From: Minisyncoccota bacterium
GTDB taxonomy: Bacteria; Patescibacteriota; Minisyncoccia; Phycocordibacterales; UBA1550
DNA: 43,470 bases
Direction: 5' to 3'
Assembly (NCBI GenBank): GCA_028712595.1
Contig: JAQTPS010000005.1
Location: 1-43,470 of the forward strand
The position numbers and the translations under genes were made by a program. This document shows positions 16,638-23,413 of the stretch, in pieces (the first letter of the stretch is position 1; the number at the start of each line of letters is the position of its first letter). The notes under the pieces were generated by a model. That model saw only the letters and a program-made list of their open reading frames with translations, did no database searches and was not told where the DNA came from.

Positions 16638-17837
16638 TTATGCGTTGATCTTTGTTACAACCCCTGCGCCAACTGTCTTGCCTCCTTCGCGGATAGCGAA
16701 ACGCTGTTCTACTTCAAGAGCAACAGGAACGATAAGTTTTACCTTGAGGTTCACTGTGTCGCCAGGCATAACCATTTCAGTCCCTTCAGGGAGTGTTGCA
16801 TCGCCTGTTACGTCCGTTGTGCGAACATAGAACTGTGGTTTGTATCCGTTAAAGAATGGTGTGTGACGTCCTCCTTCTTCCTTTGAGAGAATGTAAACTT
16901 CTGCTTCAAAGTCTGTGTGAGGAGTTACGCTCCCTGGTTTTGCGAGAACTTGTCCACGAGTAATGTCTTCTTTCTTTGTGCCTCGGATGAGGAGACCGGC
17001 ATTGTCGCCTGCCATACCTTCATTGAGTGACTTGTTGAACATTTCAATTCCTGTAACGGTTGTCTTTGCTGTTGGCTTGATACCGATGATTTCGATTTCA
17101 TCTCCAACTTTGATAACACCGCGTTCGATACGTCCTGTAGCTACAGTACCGCGTCCTTCGATAGAGAAGACGTCTTCTACTGGCATAAGGAATGGCTTGC
17201 TAACGTCGCGAACTGGAAGTGGAATGTAAGTGTCGAGTGCATTTACGAGCTCAAGAATCTTTTTTGCCCATTCGTCATCTACTGATTTTGCCTCGAGTCC
17301 TTTCAAAGCTGAACCACGGATAACTGGGGCATCCTTTCCATCAAACTTGTACTTTGTGAGAAGGTCGCGAACTTCTTCTTCAACCATATCAATCATTTCT
17401 GGGTCATCAACCATATCGCACTTGTTGAGGAATACCAAAACCTTTGGAACTCCGATCTGTCGAGCAAGGAGGATGTGCTCTCGTGTTTGAGGCATCACAC
17501 CGTCTGTTGCAGCAACAACCAAGATTGCGCCGTCCATTTGTGCGGCACCAGTAATCATGTTCTTGATGTAGTCAGCGTGACCTGGCGCATCGATGTGCGC
17601 ATAGTGACGAGCGTCTGTTGAATATTCGTTGTGTGAAAGCGCAATAGTAATACCGCGGGCCTTTTCCTCCGGTGCGGAGTCGATTTGGTCAACGGTCTTA
17701 AGTCGTACTTCCTTTCCTGAAAGGTTAAGCACATTCAAAATTGCAGCTGTCAAAGTTGTTTTTCCGTGGTCTACGTGACCAATGGTTCCTACGTTGACGT
17801 GCGGCTTGGAACGATCAAATTTTGCTGATTCTGCCAT
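16638..17837 (-). CDS. tuf: Elongation factor Tu
   Basis: The product has 399 residues, typical for EF-Tu, the GTPase that delivers aminoacyl-tRNA to the ribosome. G1 GHVDHGKT is at residues 20-27; DAPGH (G3) and NKCD (G4) are visible, and domains II-III include the [10 protein letters not shown] and [12 protein letters not shown] segments. It opens the tuf-rpsJ-rplC-rplD-rplW-rplB operon, with a consensus promoter 120-150 bp upstream and a leader that carries a long hairpin ending 14 nt before the ATG. This is the only tuf copy in the window. Confidence 0.98.
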   Translation of the reverse strand: MAESAKFDRSKPHVNVGTIGHVDHGKTTLTAAILNVLNLSGKEVRLKTVDQIDSAPEEKARGITIALSHNEYSTDARHYAHIDAPGHADYIKNMITGAAQMDGAILVVAATDGVMPQTREHILLARQIGVPKVLVFLNKCDMVDDPEMIDMVEEEVRDLLTKYKFDGKDAPVIRGSALKGLEAKSVDDEWAKKILELVNALDTYIPLPVRDVSKPFLMPVEDVFSIEGRGTVATGRIERGVIKVGDEIEIIGIKPTAKTTVTGIEMFNKSLNEGMAGDNAGLLIRGTKKEDITRGQVLAKPGSVTPHTDFEAEVYILSKEEGGRHTPFFNGYKPQFYVRTTDVTGDATLPEGTEMVMPGDTVNLKVKLIVPVALEVEQRFAIREGGKTVGAGVVTKINA

Positions 17838-17851
17838 AATATTTTATGTCC

Positions 17852-17899
17852 CTTGTAATGAAGGGTTCATACACGAGCCAATGAACCTTTAATTACAAG
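17852..17899 (-). promoter_or_regulatory. Long hairpin in the tuf leader
   Basis: Arms of 19 bases (17852-17870 and 17881-17899) pair at 17 of 19 positions around a 10-base loop. The stem ends 14 nt before the tuf ATG. There is no U-tract after it, so it is more likely a translational or mRNA-stability element than a terminator. Confidence 0.7.
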
Positions 17900-17934
17900 A
17901 GAAAAATTAATTAATAACTAATAAAGAAACAAAA

Positions 17935-17952
17935 GTACCGCGTACGCGATAC
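17935..17952 (-). promoter_or_regulatory. Palindrome at the predicted 5' end of the tuf mRNA
   Basis: The 18-base sequence centred on CGCGTACGCG is symmetric apart from one G-T pair. It begins right at the predicted start site, 8 bases from the -10. It could be a repressor operator or a 5' stabilising stem (7 bp, loop GTAC). Confidence 0.55.
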
Positions 17953-17959
17953 AGGCGTC

Positions 17960-17987
17960 ATCTTAACAGAATGACAAGAATAGTCAA
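17960..17987 (-). promoter_or_regulatory. Promoter of the tuf-rplB operon
   Basis: TTGACT (17987-17982), a 16-bp spacer and TAAGAT (17965-17960) on the minus strand. Spacing and -10 are identical to the rpsS promoter. The predicted leader is about 115 nt. Confidence 0.8.
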
Positions 17988-18031
17988 GTGGGCACAATAC
18001 GTTCCTTGGAGAAATCTCAGAGAAGTCTCAA

Positions 18032-18062
18032 CTTAAAAACCGAGCTTAGCTCGGTTTTTAAG
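18032..18062 (-). terminator. Terminator after fusA
   Basis: A perfect palindrome with arms CTTAAAAACCGAGCT / AGCTCGGTTTTTAAG lies 20 bp after the fusA stop and has a T-run on the minus strand. It separates fusA from the tuf promoter. Confidence 0.85.
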
Positions 18063-18081
18063 TTTTTTTGTATTTATTCCC

Positions 18082-20226
18082 CTATTTTCTCGCCTCGATG
18101 ATGGTTGTTGCCACGTTTGTAGGCACAACATCGTAGTTAGAAAACTCCATTGTTGAGGATGCGCGACCTTCTGTCATAGAGCGGAGAGCCGTTGTGTAGC
18201 CAAACATTTCTGAAAGAGGAACTTTTGCGGAAACAACTTTCATTGCCCCACGTTCGCTCATTCCTTCTATCTGCGCTCGCTTCGATGAAAGGTTGCCTGT
18301 TACGTCACCCATGAATTTTTCTGGAGTCACAACTTCAACTTTCATAATAGGTTCGAGTATAACCGGACCTGCGCGCTTTGTAGCTTCTTGAAAAGCTTGA
18401 GATGCGGCAATCTTGAATGCGATTTCCGAAGAGTCTACTTCGTGGAATGAACCGTCCAAAAGCTCTGCAGAAATATCTACCACCTTAAATCCGGCCTGAA
18501 CACCGCGATCCACTTCTTCGATAACACCTTTTTCAACTGAAGGAATATATTCCTGTGGAATAACACCTCCTTTGATAGAGTTGATGAATTCAAAGTGGTC
18601 ATCGCGACGCTTGACGTTCTTCTTGAGGTCCTCTTTCTTGACTGTCTTGTCGATAGGACGAACACGAAGCTTGACGTGGCCGTATTGTCCGCGACCTCCT
18701 GTCTGCTTGATGTATTTGACATCGGCTTCTGCTTCTTTTGTAATAGTTTCTTTGTATGCAACTTGTGGAGCGCCGACATTTGCCTCAACGCTGAACTCGC
18801 GCTTCATGCGGTCAACGATAATTTCAAGGTGAAGCTCACCCATTCCTTCAATGATAGTTTCCATTGTCTCTGGATCGCTCTTGATGTGGAATGTTGGATC
18901 TTCGTCAGCAAGTTTCTTCAAGGCCATTCCCATTTTCTCTTGGTCTGCTTTTGTTTTTGGTTCAATGCGGAGAGAGATAACCGGTTCAGGGAACTTAATT
19001 TCCTCAAGAACTATAGGATGCTCTTCACTGCAAAGAGTGTGGGATGTTTTAGTATTTTTCAAACCTACGATTGCGGCAATTTCACCGGCAAAAACTTTCT
19101 TAACTTCCTCACGAGAGTCTGCTTGGAGACGAACCATGCGTCCGATGCGCTCTTTTTCTCCTGTTGTGGAGTTGTAAATATATGAACCTGCTTCTATCGT
19201 TCCCGAGTATGCTCGGAAGAATGTGAGCTGACCAACAAATGGGTCTGCCTGAAGTTTGAATGCGAGCCCGCAGAATGGTTCTTTGTCGTCCGCCTTTCGT
19301 GTGATTGTTTCACCCGTATTAGGATCAATTCCTGAAACCGGTTTCAAATCTATAGGCGAAGGAAGATAATCAACTACAGCATCTAGAACGAGTTGAACTC
19401 CTTTGTTTTTGAGCGCTGATCCTGCGTACACAGGGAAAACTTCGTTTGCAATAACCGCCTTGCGAAGAGTTGCTTTCAAAACATCCATAGGAATTTCCTT
19501 TCCTTCGAGATAAGCAGTCATCAGTTTTTCATCATTCTCGACAATACGCTCGATGAGATCATGGTGAAGTTTTTTTGCCTCTGCAACATATTTTTCTGGG
19601 ATTTCTGCTTCAACCACATCCATCCCCATTTCACCTTCAAATTTGTACATCTTCAATTTGAGAAGATCAATAACACCTTCAAATGCGTCTTCGAGCCCTA
19701 CAGGAATCTGCATGCGAACAGCTTTTGGATTTAGGCGGTCAAGAATAGAAGCGTAAGATTTTTCAAAGTTAGCGCCTGTGCGGTCAAGTTTGTTGATGAA
19801 ACAAATACGAGGAACTTGCGCTTCGTCAGCATAACGCCAGTTGGTTTCTGATTGCGGTTCAACTCCGGCAACACCGTCAAAAACAACGACTGCTCCGTCA
19901 AGCACGCGAAGGGAACGCTTTACTTCTACGGTAAAGTCGATGTGTCCGGGGGTATCGATGATGTTGAAACGAAACATATTCTCCTTTTTCTTTTCAACGT
20001 CAGTTTTGCTCCAGAAACAAGTGATAGCTGCGGCGGTAATTGTAATTCCGCGCTCGCGCTCCTGCTCCATCCAGTCAGTTACAGTTTCACCTTCGTGAAC
20101 TTCACCGATTTTGTGAGTCATACCCGTGTAAAAGAGAACACGCTCGGAGGTCGTAGTTTTCCCAGCGTCAATATGGGCAATGATCCCAAAATTTCTTACT
20201 TTCTGAAGCGGATAATCTCGTTCCAT
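18082..20226 (-). CDS. fusA: Elongation factor G
   Basis: The product has 714 residues, close to the usual 690-705. EF-G is the GTPase that drives translocation and, with RRF, ribosome recycling. G1 AHIDAGKT is near residue 18, the switch region with RGITITAAA near 60, DTPGH near 92 and NKLD near 145. Domain IV carries KQTGGRGQYGHVKLRV near 510. It follows rpsG but is separated from it by 192 bp containing a 109-nt imperfect hairpin. The start is preceded only by A/T-rich sequence. Confidence 0.98.
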   Translation of the reverse strand: MERDYPLQKVRNFGIIAHIDAGKTTTSERVLFYTGMTHKIGEVHEGETVTDWMEQERERGITITAAAITCFWSKTDVEKKKENMFRFNIIDTPGHIDFTVEVKRSLRVLDGAVVVFDGVAGVEPQSETNWRYADEAQVPRICFINKLDRTGANFEKSYASILDRLNPKAVRMQIPVGLEDAFEGVIDLLKLKMYKFEGEMGMDVVEAEIPEKYVAEAKKLHHDLIERIVENDEKLMTAYLEGKEIPMDVLKATLRKAVIANEVFPVYAGSALKNKGVQLVLDAVVDYLPSPIDLKPVSGIDPNTGETITRKADDKEPFCGLAFKLQADPFVGQLTFFRAYSGTIEAGSYIYNSTTGEKERIGRMVRLQADSREEVKKVFAGEIAAIVGLKNTKTSHTLCSEEHPIVLEEIKFPEPVISLRIEPKTKADQEKMGMALKKLADEDPTFHIKSDPETMETIIEGMGELHLEIIVDRMKREFSVEANVGAPQVAYKETITKEAEADVKYIKQTGGRGQYGHVKLRVRPIDKTVKKEDLKKNVKRRDDHFEFINSIKGGVIPQEYIPSVEKGVIEEVDRGVQAGFKVVDISAELLDGSFHEVDSSEIAFKIAASQAFQEATKRAGPVILEPIMKVEVVTPEKFMGDVTGNLSSKRAQIEGMSERGAMKVVSAKVPLSEMFGYTTALRSMTEGRASSTMEFSNYDVVPTNVATTIIEARK

Positions 20227-20302
20227 AAATATTTAAATTAAATTAATAAATTGTTTTTTAAAATTGTTCCACAAAAATCGTCACAAAATCGTGTAAAAAT
20301 TC

Positions 20303-20411
20303 ATTTTTCGAGATGTGATACGAGGCGCCGAGGAATATTTTAGGAAGCTGTACTATGAAGTACTGCGACCCAAAATATTCCGAAGGCAACAAAGTAGCAC
20401 GCTCGAAAAAT
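20303..20411 (-). promoter_or_regulatory. 109-nt extended hairpin between rpsG and fusA
   Basis: From outside to inside the transcript pairs ATTTTTCGAG/CTCGAAAAAT, GTGCTAC/GTATCAC (one mismatch), GCC/GGC, GGAATATTTT/AAAATATTCC and GTACT-TCAT-AGTAC. Four helices of 5-10 bp thus stack coaxially with small internal loops. It occupies most of the rpsG-fusA gap. It may regulate fusA translation, protect or process the mRNA, or cause partial termination. No known RNA family was recognised. Confidence 0.75.
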
Positions 20412-20418
20412 CGATTTT

Positions 20419-20889
20419 TTACCAAGCGAAGTGAGCAAAAGCTTTGTTAGCCTCTGCCATCTTGTGCATCAACTCGCGTTTCTTCACTGCCTCCCCTTCG
20501 TTATTTGCGGCAGCAAGGATTTCCTCCGCGAGCTTTTCGTGCATTGGCTTGCCCTTCTTCGCATTTGCGGCGCCGATAATCCAGCGAAGCGCTAGCGAAA
20601 ATCTTCGCTCTGGACGAACCTCGCGAGGAACTTGGTAGTTCGCGCCACCAACACGCTTTGAAACAACCTCCATAAGGGGTCCTGTGTTTTTAACAGCAAG
20701 ATCAAAAACCTCAAGAGGTTCTATGTCTTTCTTTTTTTCCTTAATAATTTCAAAAGCATCGTAAACAACCTTGCGGGCGGTGTTTTTCTTTCCCCTTTCC
20801 ATTACATAGTTAATAAGCTTCTCGATTTTCACCGAGCCGTAAACTACGTCTGGAAGAGGGACATTACGATTTGTTACTTTTCTACGCAT
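20419..20889 (-). CDS. rpsG: 30S ribosomal protein S7
   Basis: The product has 156 residues, the standard length. S7 nucleates assembly of the 30S head and contacts E-site tRNA. Family blocks are [25 protein letters not shown] at the N-terminus, [25 protein letters not shown] near residue 78, and the C-terminal [13 protein letters not shown]. It lies 21 bp after rpsL. The E. coli S7 autoregulatory site sits between rpsL and rpsG; that gap is too short here, and the structured gap lies downstream, before fusA. Confidence 0.98.
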   Translation of the reverse strand: MRRKVTNRNVPLPDVVYGSVKIEKLINYVMERGKKNTARKVVYDAFEIIKEKKKDIEPLEVFDLAVKNTGPLMEVVSKRVGGANYQVPREVRPERRFSLALRWIIGAANAKKGKPMHEKLAEEILAAANNEGEAVKKRELMHKMAEANKAFAHFAW

Positions 20890-20910
20890 AAATTAATTAA
20901 GAGATGATTA

Positions 20911-21336
20911 TTATTTGCCCGGTACTGCTTTTGCGCGTTTTGCGCCGTACTGACTGCGACCCTTCTTGCGGTTTTCTACTGCTGTTGCGTCGAGAACACC
21001 GCGAACGATGTGATATCGCACACCAGAGAGGTCCTTCACGCGACCTCCGCGAATCATTACCACAGAGTGCTCCTGAAGTTTGTGCCCCATACCGGGAATG
21101 TAGGCGGTAACTTCCATTCCGTTTGTAAGGCGAACGCGGGCAATCTTTCGGAGAGCTGAGTTTGGTTTCTTTGGGGTTGTAGTTGTAACCTTCGTGCAAA
21201 CACCACGTTTAAAAGGCGAATCGTGATAAATAGGACGATTCTTTATACTATTAAAACTCTTGCTGAGAGCAACCGTGCGCGTCTTTTTTGCAGGGTTTCT
21301 GCGAGAGCGTTTAGATAATTGATTGATTGTAGGCAT
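20911..21336 (-). CDS. rpsL: 30S ribosomal protein S12
   Basis: The product has 141 residues; S12 is the decoding-centre protein. [35 protein letters not shown] and [26 protein letters not shown] are all visible. The conserved Lys in PKKPN (E. coli K42) is kept. In the loop usually reading KDLPGVRYH the Pro is replaced by Ser, next to the Asp that carries the beta-methylthio group in E. coli. It opens the rpsL-rpsG-fusA unit. Confidence 0.98.
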   Translation of the reverse strand: MPTINQLSKRSRRNPAKKTRTVALSKSFNSIKNRPIYHDSPFKRGVCTKVTTTTPKKPNSALRKIARVRLTNGMEVTAYIPGMGHKLQEHSVVMIRGGRVKDLSGVRYHIVRGVLDATAVENRKKGRSQYGAKRAKAVPGK

Positions 21337-21353
21337 GAAATACTAATGATTAT

Positions 21354-21369
21354 GGCACCCAAAGATGCC
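21354..21369 (-). promoter_or_regulatory. Small hairpin in the rpsL leader
   Basis: GGCATC-TTTG-GGTGCC forms a 6-bp stem ending 17 nt before the rpsL ATG. It may be a simple translational control or stability element. Confidence 0.4.
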
Positions 21370-21381
21370 ACAAGTTCACCT

Positions 21382-21410
21382 ACTCTACTATGTCATTAAA
21401 AAAAATGCAA
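21382..21410 (-). promoter_or_regulatory. Candidate rpsL promoter
   Basis: TTGCAT (21410-21405), a 17-bp spacer and TAGAGT (21387-21382) on the minus strand lie between the M50 stop and rpsL. Match to consensus is moderate, and transcription from the upstream M50 gene may also contribute. Confidence 0.45.
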
Positions 21411-21453
21411 GAGCTGGTTATGGAGGCCCGTAAGGATTTATCGAGATGTTGAA

Positions 21454-22074
21454 CTAATTTATCCCCGTAATCAAAGTCAGCAAATAAAAAGAAATAGGGG
21501 CAATGATTTGCGAACCCAAAAACATAACGAAAATGATAAATATTATCCAGTTTCGCTCCATATATTCATAAATATGGTTGAAACGATAAGGCAACAGCGA
21601 GAAAAGCGCTTTTGAGCCGTCAAGCGGAGGGACGGGAATCATATTGAACACCGCGAGAACGAGGTTTACCTCCACGATAGTAACCAAAATTTGAATGAAA
21701 GACGCTGAGGAAATACCTAGCAAAGCGTGGAATCGAATCATTAGCCCAAAGAAAACCGCCAAAAATAAGTTCGCGAGAACTCCAGCAATCGCAACGGAGA
21801 AAGTTCCCCATTTGAAATTTCTCAAATTATGCGGATTGTATGGCACTGGCTTCGCCCAACCAAACGCAAAACTACCTTTTGAGGCAATCATCATTATCGC
21901 GGGAAGAATAATAGAGCCCAGCGGGTCTATGTGGGGAATTGGGTTAAGGGTAAGACGCCCCGCAAGTCGCGCAGTCGGATCGCCAAAAAGTTCTGCCATA
22001 TACCCGTGAGATATCTCGTGGATAATAATAGAAAATATGAGCACTAACAGGAAAAAGAGTGTGTCCACTTGCAT
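21454..22074 (-). CDS. Site-2 protease-like M50 metalloprotease (RseP/SpoIVFB-type, Rce1-unrelated)
   Basis: The product has 206 residues of mostly membrane segments. The zinc motif HEISH is at residues 19-23 and the second motif NMIPVPPLDG near residue 151 supplies the third ligand, so the catalytic set is intact. No PDZ domain is present, as in the compact YwhC/Rip-like M50 subgroup. Its substrates (membrane anchors or signal-peptide remnants) cannot be told from sequence. The frame is open upstream to 22173, but that form would overlap rpmB on the other strand. The ATG at 22074 begins the first membrane helix and has TGCTATCAT 12 nt upstream. It precedes rpsL in the same direction without a visible terminator. 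Confidence 0.88.
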   Translation of the reverse strand: MQVDTLFFLLVLIFSIIIHEISHGYMAELFGDPTARLAGRLTLNPIPHIDPLGSIILPAIMMIASKGSFAFGWAKPVPYNPHNLRNFKWGTFSVAIAGVLANLFLAVFFGLMIRFHALLGISSASFIQILVTIVEVNLVLAVFNMIPVPPLDGSKALFSLLPYRFNHIYEYMERNWIIFIIFVMFLGSQIIAPISFYLLTLITGIN

Positions 22075-22086
22075 AAAAGTAAATGT

Positions 22087-22095
22087 ATGATAGCA
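22087..22095 (-). promoter_or_regulatory. Extended -10 of the M50 protease gene
   Basis: TGC-TATCAT on the minus strand ends 12 nt before the ATG. The predicted leader is only about 5 nt. Confidence 0.45.
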
Positions 22096-22122
22096 TAGGC
22101 GGACGTAATAAGAAACATTTAT

Positions 22123-22338
22123 ATGGCCCGAACTTGCCCTACATGTAATAAAGGAACGATTATGGGTGGACACTATTCCAACCGTGTTCGCGCTACAAAA
22201 TTCAATCCTACGGGCCTCTCTCGCAAATATCCAAATCTCCAGTGGTCTCGCCTTCCTGACGGTAAACGTATCAAAATCTGCACAAAGTGCATCAAGAAAG
22301 GAAACAACACGAAAGCAAAAGTAGCTAAAGCAAAATAA
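22123..22338 (+). CDS. rpmB: 50S ribosomal protein L28
   Basis: The product has 71 residues, normal for L28. MARTCPTCNKGTIMGGHYSNRVRATKFNPTG is the family start, and the GKRIKICTKCIKKG block follows. CPTC at residues 5-8 and CTKC near residue 54 form a zinc ribbon (C+ type). It is divergent from the M50 gene and is a single-gene unit ended by a strong terminator. Confidence 0.95.
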   Translation: MARTCPTCNKGTIMGGHYSNRVRATKFNPTGLSRKYPNLQWSRLPDGKRIKICTKCIKKGNNTKAKVAKAK

Positions 22339-22344
22339 TAAAAG

Positions 22345-22376
22345 AAAACCCCTCCCTGTAAACAGGGAGGGGTTTT
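22345..22376 (+). terminator. Terminator after rpmB
   Basis: A perfect 14-bp stem (AAAACCCCTCCCTG / CAGGGAGGGGTTTT) with loop TAAA, 6 bp after the rpmB stop, ends in T's. Confidence 0.92.
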
Positions 22377-22392
22377 TAGTTTGTGTCAGGAG

Positions 22393-22695
22393 TCACCGTA
22401 GTAATTCTTCTGCTTTTTCAGTGATTATTGATGTGATCTTTCCCTTAAAGAAACTTGCCGCGAATGGCAGATTGCCATCCAGCTCAACTTCGTTGGGTCT
22501 GACCGTTAGTGTTCCAGACACGGAAAATCCCATTGCTGAAAAACTAAACTTACCAATATTGTCTTCCCATTCTTCCTGTAGGTTGCTGATCTTGTCAGCA
22601 TATTGAACTTTTACATCGCCCAATAATCCTTTAATCCTCTTCAGCGCTTCTTCTTGAGAAAGCTGATGCGCAATTACAATATTGAGTCTAGACAT
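22393..22695 (-). CDS. PHA_gran_rgn-like small protein
   Basis: The product has 100 residues. The pattern HQLSQEEALKRIKGLL ... YADKISNLQEEWEDNIGKFSFSAMGFSVSGTLTVRPNEVELDGNLPF ... FKGKITSIITEKAEELL closely follows the polyhydroxyalkanoic acid system family (Pfam PHA_gran_rgn; recalled, not searched). In CPR bacteria, which generally lack PHA synthesis, the role is unknown; the family may bind hydrophobic or membrane surfaces. The ATG at 22695 is chosen over an upstream in-frame ATG at 22788 because it begins the family domain. The upstream one would lie inside the neighbour's terminator. It has its own promoter. Confidence 0.75.
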   Translation of the reverse strand: MSRLNIVIAHQLSQEEALKRIKGLLGDVKVQYADKISNLQEEWEDNIGKFSFSAMGFSVSGTLTVRPNEVELDGNLPFAASFFKGKITSIITEKAEELLR

Positions 22696-22725
22696 AAATA
22701 AATTGGTGGAAAGAAGTAGAAAAGG

Positions 22726-22738
22726 TCTGTCCGACAGA
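22726..22738 (-). promoter_or_regulatory. 13-bp palindrome at the predicted start site
   Basis: TCTGTCCGACAGA is symmetric around its centre and covers the predicted start site of the PHA_gran_rgn-like gene. It is a candidate operator; no cognate regulator is in the window. Confidence 0.35.
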
Positions 22739-22739
22739 A

Positions 22740-22767
22740 GTTCTACCACAAAAACCCAAAAAGTCAA
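22740..22767 (-). promoter_or_regulatory. Promoter of the PHA_gran_rgn-like gene
   Basis: TTGACT (22767-22762), a 16-bp spacer and TAGAAC (22745-22740) preceded by TGG on the minus strand. It starts right after the upstream gene's terminator. Confidence 0.65.
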
Positions 22768-22770
22768 AAT

Positions 22771-22802
22771 AAAAAAGCGCCGTACCACATTGGTAGGCGC
22801 TT
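22771..22802 (-). terminator. Terminator of the unknown gene at 22831-23262
   Basis: On the minus strand AAGCGCCTACCA / TGGTA-C-GGCGCTT form a 12-bp stem with one bulge and loop ATG, followed by TTTTTT. It lies 28 bp after the stop. Confidence 0.88.
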
Positions 22803-22830
22803 ATCGCACAAAAAACAAAGTCTCTAAAAG

Positions 22831-23262
22831 CTATCCCTCACAAACACACACGAGACAGTTTTTAGAACGATAATGACCATCTGGGAGTTCTTCGGTTACA
22901 ACATCGGCCCTAAGGTAACTTAGTTTAGTCCACTTCCATGGCCACAAAGAATGAATCCAGACAGGAAAAGTCATGCAGTGAGATCTGTGAGCTTTCGCCA
23001 CTAAATGAACTTCCGGAGACCCCATAGCACTGAAGATTGGATACAAATTATCAAGGATAGCTTCTTGCTCACACAAGAACTCATATATATCCCTAATACT
23101 TGCATCTGGGTGAAGTGGGTAAAATTTTAACTTATATGTTTTACCCGGTTCCACCGTTTTCAGTTTTTTTGTATGTAATCGCCGAGGTTGTTCTCCAGAA
23201 GAAGAAACGGTCACATTACATTCCCTGAGTACTGGGCCGATGATTGCTGCATGATAAGTCAT
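22831..23262 (-). CDS. Protein of unknown function behind a structured leader
   Basis: The product has 143 residues from the ATG at 23262. No family was recognised. The N-terminus MTYHAAIIGPVLRE is followed by a basic segment (PRRLHTKKLKT), a KTYKLKFYPLHPDASIRDIYEFL stretch, a Trp-rich segment (WIHSLWPWKWTKL) and a C-terminal CLVCVC motif. It appears soluble, with no signal peptide. The frame stays open upstream to a GTG at 23346, which would add 28 residues coded by the inverted repeats. The ATG is preferred because the repeats look like RNA structure. It is a monocistronic gene with promoter, leader and terminator all recognisable. Confidence 0.6.
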   Translation of the reverse strand: MTYHAAIIGPVLRECNVTVSSSGEQPRRLHTKKLKTVEPGKTYKLKFYPLHPDASIRDIYEFLCEQEAILDNLYPIFSAMGSPEVHLVAKAHRSHCMTFPVWIHSLWPWKWTKLSYLRADVVTEELPDGHYRSKNCLVCVCEG

Positions 23263-23278
23263 TGGAGTTTGGGAAATC

Positions 23279-23344
23279 CGAACGACGAAGGTCGTTCGAG
23301 ACAACAAGTGCCTAATATTTAAAGCACCTCTTGCCTCGAACGAC
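23279..23344 (-). promoter_or_regulatory. Switch-like leader with two mutually exclusive hairpins
   Basis: In the transcript, arm A (23344-23324) pairs with arm B (23311-23291) over 21 bp with one mismatch. The last eight bases of B (CGAACGAC) can instead pair with arm C (23286-23279), which repeats the first eight bases of A (GTCGTTCG). The B:C hairpin has an 8-bp stem, loop CTTC, and ends 16 nt before the ATG at 23262. There is no U-tract, so any control would act on translation or stability. No known riboswitch was recognised. Confidence 0.7.
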
Positions 23345-23376
23345 ACAAGGATTACAAAGGACTTCTAACTGCCCCA

Positions 23377-23404
23377 ATAGTAACACGGCAATACAAAAAG
23401 TCAA
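23377..23404 (-). promoter_or_regulatory. Promoter of the unknown gene with switch-like leader
   Basis: TTGACT (23404-23399), a 16-bp spacer and TACTAT (23382-23377) on the minus strand. The predicted start near 23370 gives a leader of about 108 nt that contains all three pairing arms. Confidence 0.75.
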
Positions 23405-23413
23405 GCCCTAGAT

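Noticed and set aside
18595-19185. 196-codon plus-strand frame inside fusA
   Set aside because: It is antisense to a fully conserved EF-G and has no recognisable protein features.
22682-22873. Plus-strand 63-codon basic frame
   Set aside because: It spans the PHA-like gene start, its promoter and the neighbour's terminator, all on the minus strand.
23263-23346. tRNA or tRNA-like gene in the inverted repeats
   Set aside because: No cloverleaf, T-arm or acceptor stem could be drawn; the helices form a simple competing-hairpin set.
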